Positions 32,869 to 46,000 are shown, counted from the stretch's first letter. The stretch is 64,000 nt of DNA from Melitaea cinxia (GCF_905220565.1 NC_059415.1:8794501-8858500); one strand, 5' to 3'. The notes: generated from the letters alone by a model not told the origin. Numbers and translations: made by a program.

Positions 32869-32886
32869 TGGCGCCCGAACAGGGAC
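32869..32886 (+). promoter_or_regulatory. Primer-binding site, tRNA-Lys type
   Basis: TGGCGCCCGAACAGGGAC lies 2 bp after the 5' LTR. It is the 18-nt sequence complementary to the 3' end of the lysine tRNA used as primer by lentiviruses and several insect retroelements. Confidence 0.9.
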
Positions 32887-34118
32887 TTCAAAACAAGATC
32901 CACGGAACACATGGCCGACGTCTTCTGCCGAGCAGTGATGCACCTCGCAGCATGATAAGATAAGTGCCCTATATTCATCCAAAACCAATCGATCCTAACC
33001 TTTTTCTAAATCAATCTTATTTTTAATAATTATGATTACCAATCCTAAATCCTAATCCATCCTAATCTCTTAAATTTATATTTCCATTTCTACTATTTCC
33101 ATTTATATTTCAAAATAAACATTCCGCTATTGCAAATTTACAATGATTTTTGGTTTAATTTCTTAATTGCCGCACTACATTAAACAAACATGTGTTCTTA
33201 TATTCAATTTTCTTGTTCGAATTTCTTCATTTAATACAAATTTACAATAATATTTTTCAACTTAACCTCTAAATTTCTTTCATCAATGCATTAAAATTAA
33301 TATTTCACAATAACTTCTTATTCCAAATTTCTTTCATTAAGACATTAAATTTAATATTTTATAACAGTAGTTTTCAATTTACTTGCATATTATTTTTATT
33401 CTAAATTTACTAAATAAATTAAATTTAATGTTTTATATTACTAGTTTAACCGCTTCAGATTTTTATTTCTTTACTTCAAGGTGTCACACCTAATACAAAT
33501 GTTTTCCATACATTAATACAAATGTTTATTCAATACTTCATTCAATTTAATTACATTTAACTTTTTATAAATTCCCTTACTTGATACAACATTAACTTCA
33601 CAACATAATTCAATTCATTTCAAAAATTGATTCAATTCATTTCAAAAATTAATTCAATTCATTTCAAAATTAATTCAATTCTAAAGGCAATATTGAGCCT
33701 CAATCCTATTTATTGTGCGATGCTTAGACGATTTGGCCGACTATTTCAGCGTTGCGGTACATGAAGCGCACCAACGTGGTTGAGGCTTCTGCCATCTTGT
33801 CTTGCCGCTCCGCGCCGGTCTTCTATGTGTCGTCGATTGAGGAGCTTCAGCTAAGACATTTGCATCATTTTATTTTATTTTCTTTCTTTTTGAGGTGTCT
33901 TGTAATTAATTAACTTAAATTCAATTGTAGTTTATATTATTCTAGTTCATATTCACATTCAAATTCAAATAACTTTAGTATTAATCCAGTTCATATTCAA
34001 ATTCAAATAACTTTAGTATTATTCACATTCATATACAAATAATATTAGTATTATTCTAGTTCATACAGTTTTCTATTTCAATAATTACAAAAAATATTTT
34101 CTATCTATATTTTTCACA
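32887..34118 (+). other. Long untranslated leader of the BEL element
   Basis: About 1.2 kb without a coding frame, very AT-rich. It contains short tandem units, CAATTCATTTCAAAA at about 33610-33670 and TTCATATTCAAATTC types at about 33945-34060. Confidence 0.7.
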
Positions 34119-36542
34119 ATGTCCGAACCTTCAGTATCAACTATGAACAAAGAATCCGGGATAAAGGTTTTAATTGTAAAGCGCAGTTCTATAAAAGGAC
34201 AAATTACTAAATTCAAAAACTATTTAGACAAGATTACAAGGCAATCTCAACTGACGGGTATCGAAGTCGCTGAGCTTTCACTGAAGCTCAGTCGCTTTGA
34301 GAATCTGTCCGCTAAATATGATGAGCTGCAAACTCAAATTGAACTAATAAATTCTGACAATTTAGACGAAGAGCTCGATGAGCGTGAACGCATTGAGCAA
34401 GATTTCATATTATGTACCGCGATGGCAAAAAATATCATTGAAGAACAAAATGAATTAAAGAATTTAGAACAGGATAAGAGACGCCGTGAGTCCTTATTCC
34501 AAGATGCTCAATGTGGTCGCGATCATAATAATGAAAATTATATAACCTTGCCGCAAATACAAATTGCAAAGTTTGATGGTTGGTTCTTCCGTTGGTTAGA
34601 ATTTCGAGATACTTTTAATAATTTAGTTCACAACAATAGTCGCATTTCATTGATTCAAAAATTTCATTATTTAATTTCTTATTTGGAAGGCGATGCAGCT
34701 CGGGTAATTTCAAACATTGAGGTTTCCGCAGCCAACTATAATAGCGCTTATCAATTACTTTATGAACGTTACAATAACAAAAGATTACTTGTAAATTATC
34801 ACATCAAATCATTATTCAATATTGAAAAAATAAACCGCGAATCGGACACTTCATTACGCTCTTTAGTCGATCATGTTTCAAAAAATTTACGCGCTTTGGC
34901 TAACCTAGGTCAACCTACTGATCACTGGGACACGTTAATTATACATTTGGTTTCATCTAAACTCGATACGCAAACACTTGTTAAATGGGAAGAGCAACGC
35001 AATAGTTTAGGTGAAATTCCTAGTTTAACCGAATTCAATAAATTTTTGATTGATAGGGCTTATGTTCTTGAATGTACGCGTCACAATAAGAATGATCAAG
35101 GTTCTAGTTTTCATAATAACATATCAACAAATAACAATAGCAAAATGCAACATTCAAGGCCTGTCAATTATCATCATAATCATTATAATCATCATAATCA
35201 TCATATTAAGCGTGATCGACCAATTTCAAATTCATTTATTACTACTAATCAAAACGACAATAGCACTTTGTCTAGGTGTGTTGTCTGCAATCAAAATCAT
35301 AGGATTTATGATTGCCAATTATTCAAATCAAAGTCCAGAAAGGACAAACTAAACGATATTTCAAAGTACAAATTATGTATTAATTGTTTAAGGCAGGGTC
35401 ACTCTTTAGTCGAATGTCGATTAGGGCCATGCAAAATGTGTAAGAAACGACACAATACTCTATTGCATCCAGTTGACGCACCAAAGGTCAACAGTGCCTC
35501 TGGCGAGGTCTCTGAAACTATAGCAAACTTTTCAAACAAAAATTCAAATAAAGTTTTATTGACTACTGCCCAAGTATACATTTTGAATCCAATCACTAAA
35601 GAGCCTCTTAAGGTACGGGCTTTGTTGGATTCAGGCAGTCAGTCATCCTTCATTACAAAATCTCTTCAACAGAAACTTGCAATTCATTCAAATCCAATTT
35701 CTACAAATGTTATTGGTATCGGTCACTCAGATAACCAAACAAAGGAAAGCTGTGTGATCCAATTAAAATCCATTCACAACAATTATAAGACTAAATTAAA
35801 TTGTCTTGTGCTTGATAGGCTGATTGGGAATCTGCCTAAGGCACCTATAAATATACAACAATTAAACATACCATCGCACTTGCATTTAGCTGACCCCGAT
35901 TTCAATCAGCCAGCTCCTATTGATATACTAATAGGAGCCGATCTTTTCTGGCAACTCTTAAAGAATGAACGTATTTCTTTAGGTGCAAACAAGCCTACAT
36001 TACAATATTCCAGTTTCGGTTGGTTGATTGGTGGTCCTATTTCATATCAAGCTAAACAAGTAATTTGCAATCATTCAGTTATCAATGATAACCTCCCAAA
36101 GAAAAACAAAATTAACAATTTACTAACAAAATTTTGGGAGCTAGAGGAGCTTCCCCAAAAAACAATTTTAAGTGAAGCAGAATTAGCCTGTGAGAACCAT
36201 TTTCGGTCTCACACTTCACGGCTTCCTTCTGGCAGGTTTAGTGTCAGGCTTCCACTACGCGATTCACCTGATTGTCTAGGTGACACATATAATTTGGCAA
36301 AAAGGCGATTGTTTAATCTAGAAAAACGTTTTAGAAAAAATATTTCATTGAAAACTCAATACATACAATTCATGAAAGAATACCAAAGTTTAGGCCATCT
36401 GTCGGAAGCTACAGTTGCTTTACCAGATCCCTCTTATTTTTTATGCCATCATGCTGTCTTTAAAACATCCAGCGAATCTACTAAACTTAGGGTCGTATTT
36501 GATGGTTCCGCTTCTTCTTCTTCTGGTTTCTCAATTAATGAT

Positions 36543-36823
36543 AAAATAAATTTTGACTGGCCCGTTGGCGCAGTTTGTAGTGACCCTGCTTTCTGCTCCG
36601 AGGGTTGTGGGTTCGATTCCCACCCCGAGTCTGGGTGTAATATAAATATTTATTTATATATTTATATATGTATTATTTATAAGTATATTTATCGAAAAAA
36701 AAATATATGTAGCTGTATACCAGTCGGCTGTAACCTATAACACAAGCATTAAGTTGCTTACTTTAGGAACAGACGACCGTGTGTGTATTGTGTAAATATT
36801 TATTTATTTATTTATTTAATGAT
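36543..36823 (+). mobile_element. SINE family C inside the BEL reverse transcriptase region
   Basis: A tRNA-like head (GGCCCGTTGGCGCAG, box B in GGTTCGATTCCCACC) and the family body (CTTACTTTAGGAACAGACGA) end in a TATT repeat. The 8-bp TTAATGAT lies just before (36535-36542) and at the end (36816-36823), as a target duplication. The 281-bp gain is not a multiple of three and shifts the pol frame. Confidence 0.9.
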
Positions 36824-39680
36824 TTGCTAATGATTGGACCTAACATACAGGATTCTCTTTTCTCCATACTAATTCGAGCTAGAACATACAAATACCTGTT
36901 GACCGGAGATATCGAGAAAATGTATCGCCAAATAGAGGTCAATCCAGACGACAGAAATTTACAGCTGATTTTATGGAGAGAGGACGAGTCTTTACCAATC
37001 AAAACAATGCAGCTAAATACTGTCACTTACGGTACCGCAAGTGCCAGCTATTTAAGCACGCGATGTCTATGGCAGATAGGAGATGAATGCGACGATAGTC
37101 TTATCAAAAACATTATACAAAAGGATTTTTATGTCGATGACCTCATAACTGGTTCTAATGATATCGAAGAGCTAAATTATATCCAAAAATCAATTGCACA
37201 AGAATTAAATAAGGGTTGTTTTAAATTACGTAAATACAAAAGTAATCTGTGTTCTATTTTTGAGAATTGTAATCTAAATTTGCAAGAAAATTTTATGTTA
37301 AGTGAGGCTTCAAGTACTCTAGGCTTAGGTTGGAATCCAAATAATGACATGTTAAATTTTCCAATCAATATTCCTCCTTCAAGAAATACCATTACAAAGA
37401 GAAGCATCATGTCGGATGCATTTAAAATTTTTGACCCACTTGGTTTATTAAGCCCATACATCATGCAGCCAAAACTTATGTTACAAAAATTATGGAAGCT
37501 TAAATCCGATTGGGATCAACCAGTACCAATAGACATTGAAAACGCTTGGAGAGATTTTTCTAAAGATTTGCTATCAATTTCTAATTTTCAAATTCCTAGA
37601 TTCGTTCTTATTGAGTCACCACAAATTATTGATATTCATTGTTTTAGTGATGCTTCATTGGTTGGCTATGGTGCTTGTGTCTATACTAGGGTTACGTCTT
37701 CAAATAATCGCATTGAAGTGAAGCTTCTGTGTTCAAAATCAAAGGTAGCCCCCTTAAAGCCTGTTTCAATTCCTCGATTGGAACTATGCGCCGCTTTACT
37801 TTCAAGTCGTTTAGGCAAGGCTGTTCTAAATTCTGTTAGATTCACTCCTAATTCTGTCACTTATTGGTCTGATTCTAGTGTTGTTCTGGGATGGCTCAGT
37901 AGTGACTCAACTAGGCTAAAAACCTTTGTGGCTAATAGAGTAGGGGAAATTCAGGAAAATACCAAATTATCTTCATGGCGCTATGTACCAACCGATCAGA
38001 ATCCTGCTGATTTAATCTCACGAGCTACTACTTTAATTCAGTTGCAGAATTCAGATTTGTGGTGGCACGGACCAGCATTCTTGACAGAAGATCAGAATGA
38101 GTGGCCCGTATTAAAATCTTGTGACAACATCAATTTACCCGATGTAAAATTCACAGCCACAGTAGTGATCTCAGAGCCTATTATTGATTTTGAGCGGTTT
38201 TCTAACTTCAACAGATTACAAAGAACAATGGCATACGTCATTCGGTTTATAAACAATTTAAAAAATCGCAAGAATAGGCTCTCTGGTATATTAACTGTCG
38301 ATGAACTAAATGAAGCTTTTAAATCATTATGTTTAATAGCTCAGCAACAAAGTTTTTCTGTAGAATACAAAATCTTACGTAATAATAAACAATTAAATTC
38401 TAAATCTAAAATTTTAAATTTATCACCTTATATTGACGAGGATAAGTTATTGCGAGTTGGCGGACGTCTAGATACTTCTAACTATTCCTATGATAAAATT
38501 CATCCAATACTTTTAGATTCATCACATCATTTGTGTAAATTATTATTCAGATATGAACATATTCGTAATATGCATGCCGGTCCTCAACTGCTGCTGGCTA
38601 CAATTAGGCAAACAGTTTGGCCAATTAGGGGTAGACTATTAGCACGTTCTACCGTTCGTAATTGTGTGCGTTGTCGACGAGTGCAGGGTAATACATTGTT
38701 GCCAAAAATGGGGAAATTGCCTTCACAACGCATTACTCCTGACTTCCCTTTCAAGTCCGTTGGAACTGACATGGCCGGACCATTCTATATTGTAAATCGT
38801 AAAGGCCGCGGGGCCAGGTTGATGAAATGCTATCTTTGTTTATTTATTTGCCTTCGTTTTAAATGTTTACACTTAGAGGCCGTTAGTGACCTCTCTAAAG
38901 ATGCCTTCATCATGACTTTGCATAGATTTGTTTCGCGCCGCGGTAAACCAGCTGAGATCTATTCTGATAACGGACGCAATTTTGTAGGAGCGGCAAGGGA
39001 GCTCAGTAAATTCACCGATACACAAAACATCGCGTTAACTGAATTTACAGCTCAGCAAAACATCAAATTTAACTTCACTCCATCTTACTCTCCTCACTTC
39101 GGCGGCATATGGGAGGCCGGTGTGAAATCGGCAAAGTATCATATCAAACGAGTCATGGGGAATTCACATTTAACTTTTGAAGAAATTCTAACTTTGTTTG
39201 CACAAGTGGAGGCTATTTTGAATAGTCGTCCCTTGTGCCCATTATCCACTTCCCCTGACGATTTCCTTTTCCTTTCCCCAGGGCACTTCTTGATCGGAAG
39301 ACCACTAAATGCTCTGCCGGCTCGCGCCTTGGAGAATGAAAAGGAACCGCAATTGAAACGCTACGCACGTCTCGAGCAAATCAAACAACATTTCTGGCTG
39401 AGGTGGCAAAAGGAGTACATCTGCGAACTACAAATACGTACAAAATGGAAAACAAACAAGGCTAAACTAAAGGTTGGAGACTTGGTGCTCATAAGTGAAG
39501 ATTCCCTGCCGCCGTTATGCTGGAGTACCGGACGAGTAACCAGGCTATTATATCCAGGGCCAGATGGGATTCCTCGTGTTGCTGATGTTCAAACCACGGT
39601 GGGTTGTTATCGCCGTCCTCTGGTTCGCCTCTGCCCGTTACTCGACGATGAAGACACAGAGTTGAAGAATCTGGATTCTT

Positions 39681-39694
39681 CAACGGGGGGAGTA
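39681..39694 (+). promoter_or_regulatory. Polypurine tract of the BEL element
   Basis: ACGGGGGGAGTA directly precedes the 3' LTR start TGTTAAGG, the expected place for plus-strand priming. Confidence 0.75.
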
Positions 39695-40027
39695 TGTTAA
39701 GGAACGTCTCACATTTTCATTGCGGTGCAACTCTATAACGATTCACATCGTGTGATCCATGCTTAATTTATCGGTTATCGGTGTGAAGTATCTATATAAA
39801 CTGTGAGTGCAATAGACAATCAGTGATGTGACAGAACGTTGGGTATATAAGACAGTGATTTGACATGTAAACTCTCTTTCCCATATTTCTTCTCGTCGTA
39901 CGAAGTGTTTGCCTAAACAATGTAATCTTGCAATATAAAATAATTTAGTTTCTCAAATCTTTCATTTTCTCCAACTCTTCAAACAACAACTCAATAAAAT
40001 ACAAGCAACAAGCAATACAACGAAACA
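39695..40027 (+). repeat. BEL element 3' LTR
   Basis: 333 bp, read as identical to 32534-32866. It contains the gag-pol stop codon in its first six bases and is followed by the duplication ATTAT. Confidence 0.95.
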
Positions 40028-40032
40028 ATTAT

Positions 40033-40937
40033 CATTTTTCTTACTTATTTTATGTAACAGATATCACAAATAATTTTACTGTTTAACATCTTTTCAAAAT
40101 AATAAAAAAAAAAACACTACAATGATATATAAAAAAAAAGTGTGAAAGCTCAAAAATTTAATTTATTAATCTAAAATTTTAAATCTTAAAACATTATTAT
40201 CACTGTACAAATTATTATTCTTTTTTTAAATTTCTAAAATGACCTATTTCATACAATAAAACGTATTACAGATTAATCACAAGTATAATTAAAGAAATTT
40301 TCTTGACTTAACTTATGACACATAATTTCAGTATTAGAAGCCTGAGGATGGTCACTGTAATCCCTATAAGGAGGCTGGAGACAATCGCCAAAGTAATCTC
40401 TTAAGCTTACGACTGACTCAGACATGTTCAGACTGACGGCGTTATTAAAGTTTTCGTATTCTGATAACTTTCCTAGTATAGGCCTAATGTCTCATATTTC
40501 TTTTTAGATTTTATTTCTTAAGAAACGATAAAAACACATGGTAAAAAAAAAATTAACAAACTTAGTAAATTAAATCGTATGATATACCTAACCAAAGCGG
40601 TGACGTTCTGCATCGCTTTTAGCTGTTAATACCGATACGAATGATGAGTTACAATATTATTATTTTCCTTACGTAATTTCAAATATGCGATAGTGTTAAA
40701 ATAAAAATAAAAAATAAATTAAACGTGATATCAATCATTGTAAGAATCCACACCTGCACATGGTACCTACTGAATAAACTCTGTGCCTCCTGTGATGAGT
40801 GATAAGTCGAGCTATACCATTTTTGTGATTTTAACATTTGCATTATCAGATAGGAAAAAAAACAGATTTTTTGGTCTAATTTCCGTTAAAAATGGATATT
40901 TATCAAGTTGTAAATTATGCGAATAGGAGAGTGGTAT

Positions 40938-40980
<43 letters not shown>

Positions 40981-41022
40981 GAAGATACTCGAATTGAACC
41001 TTGTTTTTACTCTCATGTAAAA
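40033..41022. other. Intergenic DNA with a TA microsatellite
   Basis: A TA run of roughly 35 bp lies at 40940-40977. 40780-40860 (CTGTGCCTCCTGTGATGAGTG) resembles 22925-23005, a dispersed repeat. No gene. Confidence 0.5.
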
Positions 41023-41263
41023 TTATGATTTACGACTTGTACTACTTGTCACAGGAGGCACAGAACTAATGACTAACACTATAAAATATCTTCGATGATA
41101 TACTTACCCCAGCAGCATTCTATGAATATTGAACTTGGATGGTTATGATTTACGACTTGTACTACTTGTCACAGGAGGCACAGAACTAATGACTAACACT
41201 ATAAAATATCTTCGATGATATACTTACCCCAGCAGCATTCTATGAATATTGAACTTGGATGGT
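41023..41263. repeat. Exact 120-bp tandem duplication
   Basis: TTATGATTTACGACTTGTAC onward is repeated head-to-tail, units 41023-41142 and 41143-41262, with no difference seen. It is noncoding. Identity implies a very recent duplication or an assembly artefact. Confidence 0.9.
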
Positions 41264-42027
41264 AGGTATGAAGTTACAAACAACGAATCACATGTTTTAT
41301 TATTGTTTGATATGTGTAAAAATAAAGCAAAAAGAATAAGATATATTTTATTCACACCGCACTGAAATTGTAATCCTACAAAACTTGTATGTCAGCTCCA
41401 ACAGATACCTGGTGTTACTTATTGTCTCCACAAAACATACTTGTATTATTATTGCTAGTCAAAGCTATTGCTAAGATATTTTTGTAGGCGCGTACATATA
41501 TACATATATGCATATATCCTACTTAATATTGTAAAGAGAATAATAGTTCTTAGTCTTTTGGAGATGAATCATTAGAAATGTTTGTAAGTTGATTAGTTTC
41601 GCTTATCATACTTGCAAAAATTTTTAATTTGAGTAATAATTAATTGCAATAAATGTTGGCGCAGTTAATACTTACTAAAGATGGGTGTTGAATAAGGTAT
41701 ATTACTAATAATATTACTTTATATTTTACTTTAAATTAATTTCGCTCTTGTGATGTAAGTTACTCTTTTCGATTAGTATTGCTGAGACGAATTCCCCTCG
41801 AGTGCAGTACGTGGAAAATTTCCGCAAATCGTTTACGGGTATTATCGATAGTGGCCAGCTTAAATTTGCCCTGAATACTAAGTTTTCCCTTGAGGATTTG
41901 CTATTGTTTTGTATGTTCTCTCTGAAAAATTGACACTGGCGGGGAAATTGGATACGTGAAATTTATAGATATGTCAAACTAAGTAGGAAATATGTAATTT
42001 TAGAGCTTAATATAATACAAAAAATCC
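41264..42027. other. Intergenic DNA, nothing recognised
   Basis: No supported gene or repeat. Confidence 0.45.
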
Positions 42028-42039
42028 TTGTTTTGGTTT

Positions 42040-42383
42040 GACGCCATGTTTGCGCCATGGTTACAGCTATGGATTGTACCTGTTGCGTTGGCAGTTGCGG
42101 GTGCGATCCCCGCACATGACAAACATTTGTATTGGCCATAGAGGTGTTTGCTGTGGTCTGTGTGTTTGTACAGTCCTTGTGGGTCTCCCCACCGTGCCAC
42201 GGAGAGCACGTTAAGCCGTCGGTCCCGGTTATTATCATGCACACCTGATAGCGATCGTTACTCGTAGTAGGAAATATATCCGCCAACATGTATTGGAGCA
42301 GCGTGGTGAATTAAGCTCTGATCCTTCTCCTACATGGGAAAAGAGGCGTATGTCCAGTAGTAGGATATTACAGGCTGAAACGA
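42040..42383 (+). mobile_element. SINE family B, full copy
   Basis: It is flanked by the perfect 12-bp duplication TTGTTTTGGTTT (42028-42039, 42384-42395). The 5' head is tRNA-like with a box-B-like GGGTGCGATCCCCGC. The body contains CAGTCCTTGTGGGTCTCCCC and GATAGCGATCGTTACTC. The 3' end (GTCCAGTAGTAGGATATTAC, AGGCTGAAACG) resembles the RTE LINE tail. Noncoding. Confidence 0.88.
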
Positions 42384-42859
42384 TTGTTTTGGTTTACAAA
42401 CACCCAAAAAAATTATACCGAATCAATTCGTCCATAGGTATACAGAAAAGTGTCTAAAGAAAATATTTTTTCTTGACGATGATAATTACTACATTACTAA
42501 ATTTAATAAAATTTACAGGTTCCATAGCAGATAGGGAGATAGGTAGGTAAAGAAAGGTATGCTTGAAATAGTACACACAATGTTAAGGCATTTAATAGTG
42601 GTTTTCCCTTAAAAAGAGAAAATAGTTACAATCCAGTTAGCGAAGCATTTGTTGTTTTTTTACACTATCAAATGTATTCTAACCTATTTAGGTTACTATT
42701 TATGTACAACACTTTTTTTGTACAATATACGATACTTGAAATTTTAAGTCGTTTATTTGTGGCATGTATACATAAATAGATACATACAAATATGATTCTG
42801 GTCAATTCGTCTTGACATTGGTTAACGATTAAACAAATAAATAAACGTCTCACACTTAA
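42384..42859. other. Intergenic DNA, nothing recognised
   Basis: No supported gene or repeat apart from the SINE target duplication at its start. Confidence 0.45.
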
Positions 42860-43045
42860 CGAGTCCCAGTGGGATTTTCTCCAATGTCCGGAGGTCCGGA
42901 AAAATACTCAATATACAGGCACAAAGGCTCAGACCACAACAAACATCTATATGTCCTATACAAATCTTTATTATTTGCGGGGATCGAACGCGCGATCGCT
43001 AGCGCAACAGCCAGTACTGTGACCGCTGCGTCAACGTTAAATCAT
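42860..43045 (-). mobile_element. tRNA-derived SINE, same type as 31335
   Basis: On the minus strand the tRNA-like head (GTTGCGCTAGCGATCGCG, then TTCGATCCCCGC) is followed by a B-like body ending at GGACTCG. It lies about 40 bp downstream of the stop of UGT gene 2. Confidence 0.6.
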
Positions 43046-43081
43046 AGTAAATTTTGTTAATTTAAGGTATAATACATTAAA

Positions 43082-46000
43082 TTAATTTAATTTCGTCTTA
43101 ATCTGAACAAACTTCAATTTTGATACAATTGCACGTATTATTAATATTAATAATAACAATACAATTACAAGAGAACTTAATAGGATCAGTACTAAGTCTA
43201 TAGCATAGTACTCTGTCCAGTGCATATTAGCTGCTGGTGAGCGTAGGTGTGCAGCTCCCTTGTGTCGGAGCACGTGCTCTGTCCACCACACCGCTCGTTC
43301 TAATGGCGTCTGAGGCTGATCACGCATAATATTTCTTAGCTTGACGACATTGCGACGATAACTGGAAATGTAATACAAAATTTGGGAGGCTGAGCGTATT
43401 TAAAAGCATAGAAAAAGGTCAAAAATGAAATATCATAACATGAGACTAGTTGTCATAATATGCGATTCCATAAATAATAACGATAAACATTTTGGTGTAG
43501 CGACGGAAAAAGTTGCCGTAAATATCGATGTTTTCCTCTCATTAACTAGAATCTAGTTTTTAGTGGATATATTATTCATTGTTCATGTAGGGATTTTGAC
43601 ATAAGTCTTCGCTAGAGGAGGAACAAGAGCAGTGGTACTGGAACTTGACTATAAAATTGAGAGTCCTCTTTATCTTTTTTATAAGGTCCCCTCGGGAAGG
43701 ATATTCGTCCTAAGGGTTTCCTTGATTAGAACGCTGACTGCATTGCCGTCCTCAAATATTTCTATTGCTTAATTACATCAAGAAACAATTCTGATTACAT
43801 TAGGTATAGTAAACATGATTATGCTGCTTACCTTTCATTATTGACTACACTTTCTATAGCATCTTTTAGTTGTTCCCCCGTAAGTGTTTCGATACTAAGT
43901 TTGACACCAATATTATGTCTAACATATTGTTCAGTGTTAAACCATTGGTCGCCGAGCATCGGAACACCGACAAGAGGTACGCCAGCTGTTATAGCCTCGT
44001 CAGTCGATTGTAGACCGCCTTGAGTTATGAATAATTTGATCTTGGGGTGTTCTGAAATGTAGTTAACGGTTGAGTTTTTTATCAAACAATAGCAAAACCT
44101 TCAAATTCGTATTTATTAGGGATAACTCAAAAACTAATCGTCAGATAATGTCAAATAAGACCACACGACAAGCACTATCTGATGGAAAAAAATAGTAATT
44201 ATAATTGTGTTTGCTCGTAAACGTAAAAAACCGACTTCAATTAAATCGACAAGGAATACCATGTAGGGAGACAAAAAATAGTAAAGTAATTACGTATAAT
44301 TGTATATAACTCAAAAAGTACTCGTCAAATGTTGATCAAATTTAAATGGGACTTGTTTTAAATTTGAACGGATTGCTTGAAAACACATAAAAAATACAGT
44401 CGCTTGCTTTGAAACACAAATAAAAAATACAGTCGAATTAAGAACCTACTCTCTCTTTTTTGTATTTTTATTAAGTCATTATTTTTGTACATTTTGAAAA
44501 GAATTTATTCTATGTCCCAATTATTTCTTAAAGAAAGGTAATAATTTGTCGAAATAAAAAATATATCTAAACGTATATATTTATTTTTACATAGTAAATT
44601 TATTTGGATTTACGTAAGTATATATCTTTATATAGTAAAGAATGTGTAATATGTCGGCGCGAGAAATTCTCCGATACCAAAAACACATTTCTACGAGTTT
44701 GTTCTACTTTATTTTATAGATTGTATCGTATAATATACTTTTATCAACATTACAATTAAGCCTGTAATATCCCACTGCTGGGTATAAGCCTTTTCCCCCA
44801 TGTGGGAGAAGGATCAGAGCTTATACCACCACGCTGCGCCAGGGGCTGAGGGTTAGGTGGCGAATGCTAGCATGACCCCATCTTGTCCCACTCAGGCGGA
44901 CGTCTGCTCACACGTGGTGGTTTTTTAGTCAGTAGGAGTCTGACATAACACCCGCGCTGGAGGGTATCCATGATGGATTTTCTTCACGTAAAAAAGGGGC
45001 TGAGGGTTGGTATATTCCCTACCATGAGTAACGATCGCTATATCGATATAGGGTTATATGATAACAACCGGAACCGACGGCTTAACGTGCTCTACGAGGC
45101 ACGGTGGGGAGACACACAACGACTGCACAAACATCCAGACGACGGCAAACATCTGTTGGCCAGTAAAAATGTTTGTCATGTGCGGCGATCGAGCCCGCAA
45201 CCGTCAGCGCAACAGTCACAAACCAGTGCTGGGACCGTTGCGCCAACGCGTCGTCAATATTAAGTGTATATATTGATAAAAGTGTCTTAAAATTAAAGTT
45301 ATTGTTTGTATTGAAAATAGTTTTATCACGAAACGAATTATCATAATTTATAGCACGAGCATGATTATATTGAAGATAGTGACGTCATATTGCTGATCCA
45401 TTTCTAGCTAAACCGGAGAACTTCTTAACCCCATTTTTTTCCTGATTTAATTTAATTTTCTTTTACATAAACCTTGACCTCAAACTATCTAACCTAACCT
45501 AACTCTTTTATACAAAACCCGACAGTGACATTCACAAAAAAAGAATTATTCCATTTTTGTGTAGTTTGGAAGTTATGCGTATACATTTGTACATTTCGGA
45601 TATTCATTTTATTTATATACATTATAGTTACATCAAATAAGTACATAAAATAAATCCACTTTAGAACAATATTACTGCTATGCAGTTAATTGATTGCAAT
45701 TCAGATGACTAATGCACAAAGTTTTACTTACTCAGTAAATCGGATTGCGGAAACCATTTAGATATTTTGACGTTTTTGGGACGTCCTGGAATTTCATCCT
45801 GATCCCATTTCCATAAAATATCGTATGGTAGCTCGGAAAACACTTTTATAAATATTTGCACCTTTTCCTTTGGTAGCAACGATGGTTTTACGTTTGTACC
45901 AAAACTCATGTAAATTACACCATTTTTAGAGGAGTCGAGGTCAGATTTGAGATCCTGTAAAATCGTAATTTTATATCACATTTATTTTCAGAATTAGTTT

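Larger units (their letters stand above)
34119..39700 (+). pseudogene. BEL gag-pol polyprotein, split by a SINE
   Basis: The ATG at 34119 opens a Gag with a DUF1759-like region (FDGWFFRWLEFRDTF, about residue 150). A His/Asn-rich stretch (about 352-365) follows, then Cys/His knuckles starting at residues 387 (CVVC) and about 420 (CINCLRQGH). The protease has LLDSGSQSSF (about 503). Reverse transcriptase starts before 36535 and, after the inserted SINE, resumes at about 36824 in another frame with GDIEKMYRQI and the catalytic YVDD (about 37130). RNase H (CFSDAS, YWSDSSVV), an integrase zinc region (H..H..C..C near 38560-38670), the DDE core (GTDMAGPF, YSDNGRNF, GGIWEAG) and a DUF5641-like C-terminus (GDLVLI) follow. 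The stop at 39698 lies inside the 3' LTR. The SINE is the only lesion noticed. Confidence 0.92.
32534..40027 (+). mobile_element. BEL/Pao-type LTR retrotransposon, interrupted by a SINE
   Basis: A 7.5-kb element with 333-bp LTRs that I read as identical, each TGTTAAGG...ACGAAACA, flanked by the 5-bp duplication ATTAT (32529-32533, 40028-40032). A lysine-tRNA-type primer site follows the left LTR. A single gag-pol frame has the BEL order protease, reverse transcriptase, RNase H, integrase, with no envelope gene seen. Identical LTRs mean recent insertion. A 281-bp SINE insertion breaks the reverse transcriptase region, so this copy should not be autonomous. Confidence 0.95.

Noticed and set aside
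32534..40027. Complete endogenous retrovirus with an envelope gene
   Set aside because: No third frame between integrase and the 3' LTR; domain order and protein motifs fit a BEL/Pao retrotransposon without envelope.
45488..45503. Interstitial telomere repeat (CCTAA units), also at 53728-53742
   Set aside because: Only about three units each; such short runs are common in insect genomes and do not indicate a former chromosome end.
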